Below, piece by piece: positions 1 to 14,370 of a stretch of DNA of 64,000 bases (positions are counted from its first letter, which is position 1; every line of letters starts with the position of its first letter). Source of the DNA: Lagopus muta (Eukaryota; Chordata; Aves; Galliformes; Phasianidae). The notes beneath the pieces are model-generated. The model was not told where the DNA came from. It ran no database searches and saw only the letters and a list, made by a program, of their open reading frames with translations. The position numbers and the translations under genes are program-made. The stretch lies in assembly GCF_023343835.1 (NCBI RefSeq), contig NC_064448.1:13795531-13859530 (forward strand), given 5' to 3'.

Positions 1-2504
1 GAGAAGAAGTGACACATGCCACAGCTTTACAGAAAGCAGCATCCCTAACCTGTGTGCCTGGCACCACACAACTCCCAGAATCACTGTTCAGGCCAACTGC
101 ACGCTCATCAGCTGGGATCAAACTAAACACTTCTCTGAGTCATAAACACTGACAGCTCCAGAAAACGCTCTGTAACTCCAGCTGCCAGAAGGAGCCCAGG
201 AAGCACTGCAGGACAAACAGGCTCTGGGGCTGCGGGGTGGGCTCCAGCCTGAGCACAGCACTGCTCCCAGCAGCCCTGCTGGCCGCCGGCAGCCTGAGCA
301 CAGCCCAGGATGTGGCCGCCTCAGCACGGCTGGGCCCCCTCAGCTCAGCTCCTTCACCCACACCGCAGGGCTGCTGCTCGCAGGTCTGTCCTGCAAACCA
401 CCCACTGACAGAACTCGAGAAAAAACAATATGTGAAAGAGCAGCCTTGTTCAGAAGATCAGATCTGAGGGTGACTTTTCCACTTGTGTGGAAATGAGCAA
501 GTTCCAAATGATGAAATGAGCCATGAGCCCAGGCACAGACACCGCTTTATCTCCACTTAAAGTGGCTGGGTTTGGACTTGGTTAAAAAGCGAAAAGGCCT
601 GAAATGCAAGTGTTTCATCACTGATGCCATGCTTTTCTAGTGCAAACAGTACATAATGTAAGATAATATGAATCCATCCCACAAATCCTCTAAACTCTGC
701 TTCCGAATCAGACAGGGCCATTGCAGATGCCACAGCTGATGGAGAACATCTTTATGCTGCAACTGGAACATCAGCCCTCAGCAATCTGTGGCCAGCTTCT
801 ACCTGATCTCCCTGCAGGACTCCAGACAAATGATCCCCTTGCTCAAGAGCTGTTAAGCCTTATGTTAAACAACAGGATTTCCATTCCTCTGAAAGCCCTA
901 GCCTCTTTCACTTTGAGTTTCCCCTTCTGAAGCACAGGTGAAGAAAAATCCTACCACTTCCAAAGGGCCCTGAACAAGGCAGCTGGCTGTGCTTTACCAG
1001 ATCAAAAAGCCCTTTTGCACAGGGCAACAGGAGAGCTGGCTTCCAAGTTTAAACACTGTTCCTTGTACTAGCAACTGGGGCAGCACCCACAAGGAGCCAT
1101 CCCACCAGCTGTCTGCTCTGATATTTGTCAGGGCCTCAGCCAGCCCTGGTACGGCCCCAGAAACCACACCTCGTATGAAACTTAGAGAGAGGTGAGGCTG
1201 GGACATCGTCAGTCACATGAGACACCATATAACTTATTGCTGGAAAAAAAACCCATCTAAATGAATTACCAAGATGCTCCTGCAAGGAACATCTTGTCTC
1301 CTGCCCAACTGTTGTCATGGCCACCCGCTCACTGCTGATCTCAATCAAACACAGGCAGCAACAGGCGTGTCCTTCCCAGCCATGCTCCCCTGGGCCCCTG
1401 CTGCCCACCTCCAGCAGAGATGGAAAAGATGCAGAAATATAGAGACAAGATGGTGCAGGAAAGTGCCTTTTAAGCCCACTGCCTATCTTTAAGCACACTT
1501 TTATTAAAACCTATTTAAGCCAGAAAAGAACACTACTACCACTTCTGAGACTGCACGCTAGTTACATGCTAAGACTGGTAATTTTTAGTTTTGTAGACTT
1601 TAGGATAACATTAAAAGTCACAAGAAATCATGCTAGGAGCAATACAGCAACATGTGCCTGCCCAGATGAGATAGATGTACTTGTAATGTCTTACATCAAG
1701 AGATGGAAAAAATACGAACTGTCTTCTTATTACAATTGTGCTCCGCATAGGCTTGCAGAAAGCTTTCTACGCTCACCCACATTGACATACTTTCATTCAA
1801 AGCCACCCTGTGACACTGACAGACCCACCCCAGCTGCACTGCTGGGGTAATGCAGCCGTGGATGCTTGTCCTGTGCTGTGTCACCACTACAGGCAAGTCA
1901 GCATGGGAAATGAGCCTGTGCTCTATAAAGCACATCACATCATCTCAGCACTGCGCTCTGCCTAACCAAGAACGCATCCTGCATCTTGGAGGCTTGTGAT
2001 GCAACTGCTCTTCTGAAAGAATTATTCCTATAGCAACTGCAGTGCTGAGGCTCATCTTTCCACTACTCTGAGAAGAAAACCCCCACAGAGTGAGCCCAGC
2101 TTTGCCCGTGACCCAGGCTCAGCAGAGCAGGGGTGCTGTAACTGGGGCAGCAGTAACACTTGGTGCTTTCCATCTCCTCTCAACACAAGCAGGCAGAGCA
2201 TGCACGCTCCTCCTTTTCCAGTCAGTGAACCAGATGGGACGTGACGGAGCTGCAGCTCATCAGCAGATTGCATCTCTCCAAGGAAATGCCTTCTGCAGCC
2301 CACTGCAGAGCCTGCGCAGGGCAGCCTGCCCCTCATAGCATGCAGTAATGGGCTCTGGTGAAAGGGTGAAGGGCCATTTCTGTCAAACAGACATGTTCAA
2401 GTTCTTAAACCTTAAAAGGAATTAACATAAAGACACAACTTTTCCATTACTGACAGGCCACAAGAAGGCTGCCCACAGATCCTTGGCACCTGAGCTTGTC
2501 TCAC
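1..2504 (-). other. NDRG3: NDRG3 intron (partial, after the second coding exon)
   Basis: This stretch follows the splice donor of the 2505-2540 exon and runs off the left edge. NDRG proteins continue after residue 31 with an acidic/His-containing segment that leads into the alpha/beta-hydrolase domain. I looked for it on the minus strand and did not find it, so the next exon should lie left of the window. Open frames here are short, on both strands, and resemble nothing I know. I see no repeat family. Confidence 0.75.
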
Positions 2505-2540
2505 CTGGCAGTCGAAGTCCTGGAAGTTGCGAGCCGCATT
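2505..2540 (-). CDS. NDRG3: NDRG3 coding exon, residues 20-31
   Basis: This is a 36-nt micro-exon on the minus strand. It is preceded by a T-rich tract ending in AACAG and followed by the donor GTGAGA. It translates to NAARNFQDFDCQ and is phase 0 at both ends. It joins exactly in frame to the 5113-5169 exon, and the sequence matches what I recall of the vertebrate NDRG3 N-terminus (human has NGTRNFQDFDCQ). NDRG1, NDRG2 and NDRG4 differ clearly in this part, which makes the paralogue call firm. The segment lies before the alpha/beta-hydrolase-fold domain. The exon is too short to be found by ORF length and was recognised from the peptide and its splice sites. Confidence 0.93.
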
Positions 2541-5112
2541 CTGTTAAAAAAAAAAAACAAACAGAAAACAGACTTTAGCACAGTACCCCAAAACCCCCAG
2601 AAAAAGAGAGCAGCAGCACCACTAAGGGTCCCCTGAGAGACTCCTGCTTCAGCACAGCCTGGCAGGGCAGGTCACACTACTGAGCGCTGTCAGATACTGC
2701 ACAAGGCTGAGCAAACCACCCGAGACAGCATCCTACCTTACTAAGGCATTGCACCTTAGTGCTAAAATTACAACTAGGGCCATGTATGAGCAACTACAGC
2801 ACCCCAAACACTTCTAATGGCCAAGTACCCTAACTGCCTTCCACACGTAAACAGATGGCCCTGCTTCCCTCTCTGAGGCTTCATCACAGCTAGTAAGAGT
2901 ACAGGTTACTAACCACATTCTTCAAAGTTTGTGATGTACAAGTCTTATATACCTGCAAATCTGATCTATGAATCTCCAGATGTTAAGTACCAAACTGTGT
3001 CAGATGTTTTGAACATGATGTGGCACAAAGAATCATATTCTCAGGATGTAGGAAAACAACGTAAAAGCAGCCCTTGTGAGATCCTGCATTAGAGAGGATC
3101 CTACATGAGATCCTACATTGGAGGAGATTTCTGACCACTCTATGTCTCTTTGCCTGCTGTGCAAAACACAGTCAGTAGAGTCTCCTCATCTACCATGATG
3201 TAAAGAATTTCAGTCCACCAAGGCCACAGCGAATAAGAACTAAAAAGAAGCAATGTATGAGGAAATGAGAGACTTCTGTACCCAGCGCTGGACTTGGGAT
3301 GGTCTGTGGTAAGTGAAGAAGTGAAGGCTGATTAGAATTTCTGCTGAGAAAAGCAGGATTCCTGGTAGTGTTACAAACCAAAGAATACTAAGACACACAC
3401 ACAGAATTGGTGCTGACACATAAACGGAATCAAATCATCAAATCTAAGGGTAAGGCACATCTTCCAGTCCGCTAAATGTGTGTTGGCTGCACCCCAAAGG
3501 CAAAGAGCTATCCAGAATCATGAAAGGACATCCCCCAGGGTGGACTGGGATCTCCTGTTGCATTTCAGTAATTTTTCACCAAAGCTATATGAACAGTCAC
3601 ATTTGTCAGAATATGAAGCAATCAGAAGTAGTATAAGAATTCTGAATGAAAATTAACATAATACTGCACTCTTGGTTTTGTTTTGCCAACCATCTTTGCT
3701 GAACAGTTGTTATCAATGTAATTGTTAGCCTGAAGACATTAGAACTAAAGGTCAAGAAATACAAACCATCCACTCTCTCATCTTGTCCTAAGAGCATCTG
3801 ATTTATGCAGCCACCACTCAAAATCCCTAAACATCCAGCAAGAGCAGGAATAATTGAGCGTTGTTGGGTAGGCTTCCTGACCACTTTTTTTGTCTTTCAA
3901 CTAAATGGGAACACTTTAAGTTGATCTTTTCTCCACTTTAGTGAGCTTGAGTAAAGTGAATGTATAGAGTTTAATGCATTTTCCTTCCCTGCAGCTGTTA
4001 TTAGGCATAACTTACACACAAATGCTAGAGTGTTTGGATTCTTTAAAAGTCAGGCTTGTAGTCAGTGGAATGACTTAGATTCAAGACAAATCAAAGTCAG
4101 GACTCAATATTTCCCAGTAGCATTTCCTATAGTTCAGACACTAAGTGACCAAGCTGCACCCATTTCTGTATCCCAATCAATTCCACTGTTTTTAGAGTTT
4201 TAGCATTAAGATGCCATAGCTCATTTTCTCTATACAGTAACTTTTGTATATGAAGAGTTCACAAGCACCATAAGAGGTTTTTACTGTACTATTTCTGGCC
4301 ATCAATTCATTTTGGTTCACGAAATCCTACCTCTAACCTGGGTTATCAGCAAAAACCTGAGTGAACCATCAGCTCAGTACTTCTTGGACTCTGATACACA
4401 GCAGAGTACAACAGGTTATGGCATCAACTCCATGAGTCCACAAACTATGTCTAGAAAGTATGTGTATTACACAAAGCCTGAAAGCATCAGTGAGGACCAG
4501 ATCTCAGAGATGGTGGCTCCCTGAGACTTTTCTTTTGTCAAAAGAAAGCGTAAGGATCAGAGCCACAGCTTATTTCTCATCCCCGTGCAGAGCTCAGCCC
4601 AGTTCTGGAGCCATCTGTGTACTTTTTTTCCTACTACAATTTATATATTTTTTGTACCTTCAAAATGGAGGCAAGGAAATGAAATACCACTTTGTATTTG
4701 CCTTTCTGTTTGTTGGCTAGCACCGCAAACAGGTAATTTGGAAAGACAAGATTACAAGTCAAAAAAGAAAACGTATTACAAGCCAAGGTTTCTCTAGCAT
4801 GGAGTTACCAGAGGTTCTACAAGTCAGTCCCACTAGGAATGGTGTCACCCTTCTGACTTTTGCCACACTTTCACAAAGCCCAGAACTGGCAATGATGCAC
4901 TGCTTGGCTGGGATATCAGACTGCCTTGAACGGTGGTCCTTCTTCCCTTCAAACTTCGGAAGGGCACACTGTGGTGCATTACCGGAGTGGGGAAGCAATT
5001 ACTGTTTTTAGTGCTTCAGGCACTTCAAACTGCAAGCAGACAACCAGGGCTCCCCGGCACACACAAAGTCAGCTGGAGCCCAGCTGCGAGAGCAATGGAG
5101 CAGCAGCATTAC
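2541..5112 (-). other. NDRG3: NDRG3 intron between the first two coding exons
   Basis: This intron has a GT donor (reading GTAATG on the minus strand) just below 5113 and an AG acceptor at 2542-2541. A poly-A run on the plus strand at about 2544-2557 is the polypyrimidine tract of that acceptor. Around 3080-3126 a short imperfect direct repeat is visible (GAGATCCTGCATTAGAG, then GAGATCCTACATTGGAG). I see nothing else gene-like. Confidence 0.8.
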
Positions 5113-5218
5113 CTTGTCGTTCAGGAGCGGTTTGATCTCTGTCAGCTGAACATCCTGCAGCTCATCCATGGCGCCGTAACTGGAATCACTTAACCCTCAC
5201 AGCAGCCAGTGAGCGATT
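5113..5218 (-). CDS. NDRG3: NDRG3 exon with start codon (CDS 5113-5169), residues 1-19
   Basis: The minus-strand ATG is at 5169-5167 in a good Kozak context (GGCGCCATGG). The 57 coding bases give MDELQDVQLTEIKPLLNDK, which I recognise as the NDRG3 N-terminus. A donor GTAATG follows directly. The exon's upper boundary is placed at 5218 because the minus strand reads GTTTGTTTCAG just upstream, leaving 49 nt of 5' leader (5170-5218). NDRG3 is a cytosolic member of the N-myc downstream-regulated family: an alpha/beta-hydrolase fold without the catalytic residues, about 375 residues long. It is reported to be degraded through PHD2 in normoxia and stabilised by lactate in hypoxia. Only the first 31 residues lie in this window; the folded domain is off the left edge. 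Confidence 0.94.
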
Positions 5219-8200
5219 CTGAAACAAACGCATATGGTTAGCAACAGAATTACAAAAGATGCTGGGCAAAGAATGCTGCAAGCTCTTTTATTAGACACAC
5301 ATATGCCCAAACTGAAACTTGCCAGCAGCTGGTTCTCAGCACAACGTGCAGTATCTGTAATAGGAGAATGCACGCAAACAGTTGTGCTCGCTCACAGTGT
5401 CCTGTGAGCTCCATCAGTGTCCCTGCACATTGCCTTGCCTCCCAGAAATCATCCCAGAAAGCTCATGTCTTTTTATTCAGAAAGCCTGGCTCCCCTTCAC
5501 ACAGTGCCACAGGCTGCCTGGAAATGAACTGAGATGACTGATCAGCAGAGCGAAAAACTGTGTTCATGAATACTGACAGTGCCAGAGTGTTTCATGAGGG
5601 CTAATCTGCAGACTGCTTCGCTGTTTAGGAAGGCTGTACACATTACTTAAGATGAAAGAAAGAAGTCAGAGAAATAAGCAGGGACAAGAATAGGCATGTG
5701 GTGGGCTTCCTGGATGCTAGCTGAGCATGCTAGAAAAAGACTCAGATGCCATCACAAATCAAATCTTCGTACAACATGATACTGCTGCAAACCACAGAAA
5801 AAAACCAAGTGGAACAAGAGCATTGCAAGTGTGCTGCTGCAGCCCCTGTAACCCCACAGCCACATGCACCGCCCAGGAAGGAGGGCGTCCCTCACAGCAC
5901 AGCACACAGGCTGGGCCTTCTCTTATTCCCCGGCACTAGGACTAACTCTGGTGTGGCTTGAAGCCACAAACTGTTGTGCCTTTTACCTGTGAAAGCCAGC
6001 CATAGCAACATCCCTCTCTTCTAGCTCCTTTGCTCTGAGCAACTAAATTAACTTTCTGATTTTTCGTTCAGTTCTGAAGTTTCCAGGAAACCAGTTCATT
6101 CACAGGTAAAACATCCCCTTACCCCACACTGGTATTTTACTTGAAAGATCAGTAAAAACAGTTACACGAGTAGACAGCAGGCTCCAGAGGATGAGCTAGC
6201 CCTGACTGTGGCAAGGAGTTATTGAGACAGAGATATTTTGTTCTAAGGAATAAGAATTTCTATACACTTTGGAACTGGTTAACAGCTCAATATCTACCTG
6301 GCTCTGTCAGAAATTCAGGACAAGGATCCCACTACCTTAGAGGCATCAAAGGAGTTTCAAACAAGCATCACAAAGCTCAATTACCTGCAGCTCTTATTCC
6401 TCTGAGTCCCAGGCTCACCCTCTGCACATCTGTGGACAACAGGGGGACTTGATCATCCCCTCCAATGAGCAGAGAACTCTGAGCAGCAATTGCTGTGTTA
6501 GGTCACTCATAGATATTCACACTCGAGCTTCCCAGCTGCTGCTCCAAGGTCCACTAGGGCTTCCCCTGAGCCATACCTACAGCAATAGCTGCACCAGCCT
6601 GCCCTGAGACTTCTCTGCTGCTGATTCAAGTGTAGCAGTCCTTGAAGTGCCCACAGTCCAGAGAGAGACTTTGGGTGTCACACGCACTACTCTGTAAATC
6701 ATTTGTTGTATGAGAATAATAAAAAACCGAGTAGATGTTGGAAGCAAGGATTATTAAATGCTTTCATCTCACCAACCTCGGTTTCATACTTGGACTCCAG
6801 ATGCAGCTGCAATGCACGCAGTAAACAGCATTACACTGAAACTAATCTGATGCTTATCTTCCTGCTCCAAATATTGTTTGCAATAGGGGGCTCAGGGCTC
6901 AGCCAACAGATTGCTGTGTTCCTGCCATGCCGTACCCGCCTGTGCTTGCTGGGCAGCAGCAGGAAGGCTGCGGTTGGAGGTGCTGGGCTCAGTCTCTTCT
7001 CCCTCCAGGAAGTCTGACCTGATTCCATCTTTCATAGCACCAAGTGGACTCAAATAAAGGCACCGCTCCCGGAATGAAGCACGAGGGAGGAGCGGAGCTG
7101 CTCTGCAGCACAGTCAGGGCAGGCTGCACCCCGGGCTGCGGCAGTGCGGCCTCCTGCAGGGCCACCAACATCGCCAAACTGAGACCCAAATCCTACAGAA
7201 CGATTAAATCCGACTGGTAAGATGGTGGATTTCTTTTCTAATCTGTTACTCTAATCTGTTCATCCAGAAAATCTGATTTTTTTTCCTGCCTTTGTAGAAG
7301 CTGTAAGCTTTTCAAAGGCTTTTTGAAGGAAAAGGTGCAGGGCCCCAGGCACTGCTTACCAGCAGGTGGGTGGTTTTTTGTTTTTTTTTTAATTACTGAA
7401 CTTTCTGGAAAAGGTCTGTGACAGCCCCTAGGCTTCATCTGAACCTGTTCATTTCAGAGGCAGATGCACACACTTTCTCTACCCATGGTCTTAGCAAGCT
7501 GTGATCTACCTCAACCCAGCCTGGAAACTGTACTCCAGCATGAGAGCTCAGCAGCTCTACATCATTACCCACTGTAACTACACCTGGGCACTGCACTACA
7601 CTAACAGCAATGCAGCTCCTGGTTGGAAACACAGCAAAGTGGCACATTTGTCTGAGAAAGTCACTAACATTTCTCAAGAGAGAGTGCTCTGTAGCAGAGG
7701 GACCCGGCAACACGCTTCCCCTGATGCAGAGGCAAAGTGAAGGGTGGGGAGAGCTGGGCCATCCTCTGCTCCAACTGGTCAAGGCTGATTCTAAACAAAC
7801 TGAGCTACCATCGTATGAGGTATCAGGAGAACAAACACTGGTGTCCCTAACCACGGACTTCTCAGAGCCAGCAGGCCTTGAATGGAACATTAATCAGGAT
7901 ACTCTGGGGATGCTGCCAACTTGGCAGGAAAACCCAAGGTCTGTGAATCCTTAGCTGAACTGCCTTTACAATGCTAAAAATCATACCCATAGGTCAGAAG
8001 GACTCCTGTGCAGGTGAAAGCCCTTCCCCTAAGCATGTGTAGCTGGGGAAGTATAGAGTCAGCAGTACTATAGCTGTACGGAAATCTCTAACCGAGCATG
8101 GTGAGGAGAGAACTGGGAAATTACTAACTCTGTAACTTTTGTGTATAAGTATTGTGCAGATAGTTCCATTCTGTGTCCCTGATCTGTGGGAAACCACCAG

Positions 8201-8892
8201 GCACCCAGGCCTGCACAATCCTGGAATGAATGAGCAGCATCTCTCCTGAGTGCATGGCGACTTCCTGCACACCGCCTGCTGAGTCTGCTCTTTGGACAAC
8301 ACTATTTAGGATGCCTCCTAAACGATCTGCAGACACTTCTGCCCAGAAAACAACCCATTTTCTCCCTCTACTGCACCTGTTATTTAAAGAAACAAACATG
8401 TCATTTCATAAGCTGAAAATAAATTTAAAATACCACAACAAAACACCATAAAGATTCACAAAATACAGATGAGCTCAATAGAAAACAAGCAAAGCAAAAG
8501 GTTCGCCTGGAATGATCCATCTATAAACCATACATTTTTCTAAAAACGTCCCAGCACCACCTACTTTGCAAGTACTCCTCTTGGCTCCATTTATATATGG
8601 CTATAAATACCCACAGATTCTCCCAAATTAAACCACCCACGCCTTTCCAAAGGCTTCCCACTGGAATAGATTCTGTGCTCTTAGAAAACCACTAATACAA
8701 AGGACTGAGGAAAGACATTCGATGAATAAGTAACACAGAGCCTAGCCACCGGGGCAGGATGCAGAAGGCTGCAGAGAACCAAGGCAGGTGAGACTCAGAC
8801 AGAAAGCACCTACCTACCTCTAAATACAATCAGAAATGTGTGCTCGCGTGCTTACTCCAAGATAGGGATTCTCTCAATTCCCATCATTTCAA

Positions 8893-9271
8893 TATCATAG
8901 AATCATAGAATCACAGAACGGCCTGGGTTGAAAAGGACCACAGTGCTCATCCAGTTCCAACCCCCTGCTGTGTGCAGGTCACCAACCAGCAGCCCAGGCT
9001 GCCCAGAGCCACATCCAGCCTGGCCTTGAATGCCTGCAGGGATGGGGCATCCACAGCCTCCTTGGGCAACCTGTTCCAGTGCCTCACCACCCTCTGGGGG
9101 AAAAACTTCCTCCTAATATCCAGCCTAAACCTCCCCTGCCTCAGTTTAAAGCCATTCCCCCTTGTCCTATCACCATCCACCCTCAGTCATTCCCCTCCTG
9201 TTTATACGCTCCCTTCAAGTACTGGAAGGCCACCATGAGGCCTCCCCAAAACCTTCTCTTCTCCAAGCAGA
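8893..9271 (-). mobile_element. CR1 non-LTR retrotransposon, 5'-truncated, minus orientation
   Basis: The left edge reads ATCATAGAATCATAGAATCA, the reverse complement of the CR1 3' tail repeat. Moving right, the sequence is the reverse complement of the CR1 3' UTR and the end of ORF2. A minus-strand open frame (about 8947-9180) carries the ORF2 C-terminal motif RTRGNGFKL followed by [10 protein letters not shown] and ends in a sequence close to FKARLD. The 5' truncation near 9271 is typical of CR1 insertion. It is a dead copy inside NDRG3 intron 1, lying in the same orientation as the gene. Confidence 0.93.
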
Positions 9272-12200
9272 GGAAGCTGTGCTCACATCAGAGCACTAAG
9301 CTGTGCCCCACACACAGCTGGCGGGTGCCATGGCTCCATTCAGGGCACTTGGCTGCCATGTCGTGCAGGGTGACAGGCTGTAAGGGCTGCCCTCGCCTGC
9401 TGGGCATCCCCTGGGTGTCCTCTCTATACCCTCTAGGATCTCTGCGTCACAATACTCTGTAGTTAGAGACTGAAAATTTTTGTTCATTCATCTCAGCGTG
9501 ACTAATGTGTTAACTCCATAACCTGTTACACTCCTACTTTACATGCTAGTCACGTTGCGGGAAAATTACACAAGACAGCTATCAAGCTGTGCTACAAAAC
9601 ATGGCATTAGATACACCTAAACACACACTGCCTTGCTGGCATGCAGCAGGGTGGCTGGGAGCCTCCTCTGCAGGCACGGACTGCTCACACAGAGGACACG
9701 TGGGCTGGGGCTCCCAGTGCTGCTCTGGACAGCCCCCACTCTGGATAGAAAAGGGAAGCAACACTCGGGGTACAAAGGCAGATGGAACATCCCCAAATCT
9801 GCAGCCAGCACAACAGCAGAGGAAGCCACTCACATTCCTCAGGCTCACACTTGAGGTATTCTTTAGCTGTGTGTGCCGCACAGCTTTTCACTATGATTTC
9901 CAGCCCATGCCTCTCTCAATGCTCACACTGGAAGATGAGCTGCGGGGCAGGCTCCTCGCTCTGGTTGGGCAGACCTCAGGCTTGGCTATTGATCATGAGT
10001 GCAGCAGACTTCATGTATGGCCTCTGGGCAGCATGGGATGCATCTCCTCACCCCCTGTTCACTTCATGCCAGCAGCATGCTCCTGACCACCTGCATGAGC
10101 TGTTCCATGAGCTGCATTTAAACGCTGTCTGATGCAGCCAGCTCCCAGCAAAGCAGGCAAAGGATCCAAATCTGCTTTCAAATATTTTCTTAGGTTATCA
10201 CTTTTTGTGTTCCAGCCCATGTGTTTTTGGGAATGCATCACATGGTGCTCTATCTCCAACACAAACTGTGACCCCAAGCAGAGAAGCCACGTTCTGCTTC
10301 ACCAGCACTGCACCAGCTCCTGCATGTGTGCAGCTGCAGCTTCTTTTCAAAGCAGCATGGCTTTGCCTCCCTTAAATCTGGGCTACAACCAGGACAGAAA
10401 TGTCACCTGCAAAATATACTTGCTGACATGTTTAAATGAGCCCTATATTTAACAATGGTTTGGGAAGGAAGAAGTTTGTGGTCAGCTCTCTGCTACTTTC
10501 TGAGAAGGCGTCCAATTTTAACTACGAGAAATATTCCACTGCCACGTGTGCGACTGAGCTCAGCTCGCAGAATGTCCTTCTGTCACCATCTGAATTCACT
10601 GCCACCAGCTACAGGCTCAGCTGACTGAGCAACAATGGAAGAAAAATGGAAAAGCCTGCTTTGGGTTACCTGGAGCAGCCCCAATAAAGCACTGAAACTG
10701 TGCTGAGCTCCCCTGTACAAAGCAGCCCAAAGAGATTTAAAGCAAGGAGGGATACTCAGGATACGAACTGGAATAGCAGATTACTGCTATGGGAAAGCTG
10801 CAGATGACTGTCTCCAGCAGCACCTTTTCTGCTCGTGGTTATCTTTCACAAGCTTTGCAGCACTCCCCATAACTAGCTGTTTCCCTCATCACAGACAAAA
10901 GAAGCAGCGCCTATTGCTACCACAAATACAGCTCATGCAGGTGACATCTCACGTTTGATGTCCAGTGGCACTACTCTAATGCAGTATCTGCGTTACTCGG
11001 CAGCTCACAGAGCTCAAACAAAACCGCAGAGCCATTTTCACCAGTCTTACGGTGAAGGACACGTTTGAACGGATCTGTGCAAAGAGGCTTTCCCATCTCC
11101 TGAGCCACCTGCTCCTACGAGCCCTGGAGCTCCAGACATCCCACCCAGGGGGTGTGAGGGCTCCTGGAGACTTCATCCGATGGACTCTTGCCTCAGGGGA
11201 AATATCCCTTGCTTTTCCATCATCACTGACTACAGCTGCTGTACCTCACTACTCATTCCATCCAACACCCTCAAGCTCCCAGGCACGCACAAGCAGCACA
11301 CGCACCGAGCCCCCACCTCCCAGCTGATGCAGGGCTTATTCTCAAGCAGCTTATGCTCAGCTCTGCCTGCTTTCCACCAGATCCTTTCATTCCTTTTGCA
11401 GTTTTATTTTCCAACTGCTTTGTTCCAACCACGCTCCCTACTGACTGCGAGTCTTTACATTTAAAAAAAAAACCAACACCAAATACAAATATGTATTCCA
11501 TTGAGCGAAGTGTTTCAGAGAATGACGGATCAGAACTGTATTCTACATAGACGCACAGAGCCTTGACACCCAGCTCAGCCCTCCTGCCAGGTGGGAGGAA
11601 CCACCACTCCAGTCATAATACAGCTCAACATGCAGTCAGACCTCAGCTTTCATATTCTGCAATGCAATTGTGATTGATCTTTTTAAACTCCTTTGTTTGA
11701 AGCACTACTGGGATGGGAAACGAAAATCAAACAAGAAGAATTATTAGTTATCTCCATCTAAAAATACAACTACCTTAAACTTCTTCACGTTGATTCACAT
11801 ATATAAATTACACAACCTAGAACTGATTTACTGACACCTATTAACCAGCAGAGGAGTTGCACTGCGTAGTTCTGAACGCATCTCTTGGCATGCACACTGT
11901 GATCCAGCCCAGCCTGGACAACCTGGCCTTGAAGTGGGCATGAAATCACCTCTGCTCAGCAAACCAACCCAGCTGGCCCTGGCACAGCACACTCAGGCAG
12001 CTAACATGGCAGTGCTGTGCAGGTATACACGTTTTTTATTCCCTCATTCTCCCTCCTCCCTCCCGTTAAAAGCTGCTGCTTTCCCCAGGTAGCACCGCTC
12101 CTCGCAGCTCCCCCTGCTTTGCCTGGCTGCCTGCCCAGCCTGCACCACCTGAAGGACAACCTCTTCTCTGCTGTTAATGTCATTACTTCAACGCAATCAT

Positions 12201-14370
12201 TACTGCTTGCCGCTGCCCCCTCCATCATTTCCAGCCCATGAATTAATTTCCGAGCAGAAAACACCCTTCTGTGCGTCACATTGAATTTTCAAGTCCTGCT
12301 CCTCCTCAGGCAGCCGGCCAACAGAACAAAGACGACTCAAATTAACACAGTTAAAGCCAGTAATGGATATGGGGCAACTAAGAATCAATTCAGGATGTAA
12401 CTTCATTACTCATTTAATACAATTGTGAGTTGCAGCCAGAAGCAGTGCTCCTGCCCTCCGTCCATGAGCCAGGCTGAAACTCCTTCCTCTTCCCTTTGCC
12501 AGGCTGCCAGCACAGAAACAAGGTGAGCTGCTCGCTCTGCAGGCTGCACCATTCTGGAGTAGTTTGCACCTGGACTGGTGACCTGACTGATGAAAATGCA
12601 CCTTTGGCTCCTTGCACACCACATTTTTTCTAAATCTGCCCTGCATGAGGACAAGTTGCAAAAAAAACCCTGCATTTTTTGGCACGATTAGCTATGGTTT
12701 AATCACAGAGTCAACAATGTATGTGCCCATGGCACTACCAGCTGGTGCATGGGGAGGCAGAACAGCACGACTGCTGTTATCTACTTGGACAGAATATAAG
12801 GCAGAACTCAGCTTGCTAACCTGAACTGCCTTGCTGCAGGGAACAAAATTTTCTTCTCAGCATTTCTGAACAGGGACAGCAGACCCTCAGCTCCCTGCCC
12901 TGTCCCGCCCCACTGCCCCCATGCAGCCAGGACCCAGCTCTGCCCCACGTAGCGCTGTGCCTGCCCATCTGCAATGTGAGCAGGAAGAACATGGATGCTC
13001 TGCCATGCCAAATTTCTGCTGTTTCAGGGAGTTTAATAAGTCTATCAGGGGATCATGAGAACGTGAGGATCTGCTCAAGGTGCATGACAAAAACAATGGG
13101 AGTGGACTGACAGTATGATCTGCCTCTCAGGAAAATTGTTAATTAAGCTCAAGTCATGTCACAGAACTGTGGACTCAATTGCTTTTTCAATCCGAGTTAA
13201 CCTGAGCTAAGAAAATGTTTTGGTTTTTTTTTCCCCCCACAGAAGAACAACTTGAAATGCAAGATTATTAACATGCTGAGAGGAATGATAAGAAAGTCCT
13301 CCGAGTCATGCAGACTACAGATGTATAGTTAGGGCATGCCATATAAATTTGCTCTGACAGTTGTATAGATTGCTCACAGTACTGTGTAATGAATGATCTT
13401 TGATGTCAGCTCCAAACCCTGCAGTCCAAGCTGACAGTCACGTATGTATAACATCGAGGGCAGTCACTCACTACAGCCTTTGTGGTTCTCCCTCAACAAA
13501 AGTAGCCAGGGATATCTATGCATCAGCACCTCCTACGTATCAGCATGGGCTGATAATTCCTTCTTATTTCGGAGACGTCTGAAAGATGGGATGCAGCTAC
13601 TCACCATATCTTCTGCCAGCTCTGGTGAATGCCCTTTCTCAGGAGCTCTGGGAGCACTCTGTAAATATCTGCGTGAATACAGCAGAGAAGTATGATGCTC
13701 ACTGTGAGGTACCCGTGTCAAACACTGTCCTGTGACACTGAGACACAAACACACAGCAACCCACTTCCCAGGAGCAAACTGGGGCAGGGCTCATTACAGC
13801 TCCACTTGTAGGAAGCATTATTCTGTGTGAATGAATCTTTGAAGAGTATGACTGGAAGGCCTGCTTTTAATCACAACACACCACACCATTTGGCTGAACA
13901 GCGTGACAGAAAGCCAACCAGAGAACAGATGAGTTCACCCAACGGCCGCTGTGTAAAAAGGCACTGAGGCCTGGCACAGCCATCCAGCGAATTCCTGGAA
14001 TTAGCAGCACCTCTGAAACCACCAGAGAAATTCCACAGCAGCATGCGCTGTGACACAGACAGAGTGGGAGCCGGAGCACCCATAGCAACAGCAGGGGGTT
14101 CTGCGCTCACACAAATGTCTGATGGCTAAAACTCACCAAAGGGAACAATTTAAAACCACATTTTCACTCTTGCTGAATGTGTAGAAGTTCACAGAGTTGT
14201 GCTTTTTTTTCTCAAAGTCAGGTTTGCTTTCTGTGACATGAGCAATGGAGTCACTGCTGCACGGTGGGAGCAGGAGCAAGGAGTGGGGATACAATTCCCA
14301 CTCAGGAGAACACAGCTCAAGTATTCCAAGCTTTGGGGGTAAATAACTTCAGGAGATTTGAAATGTAATA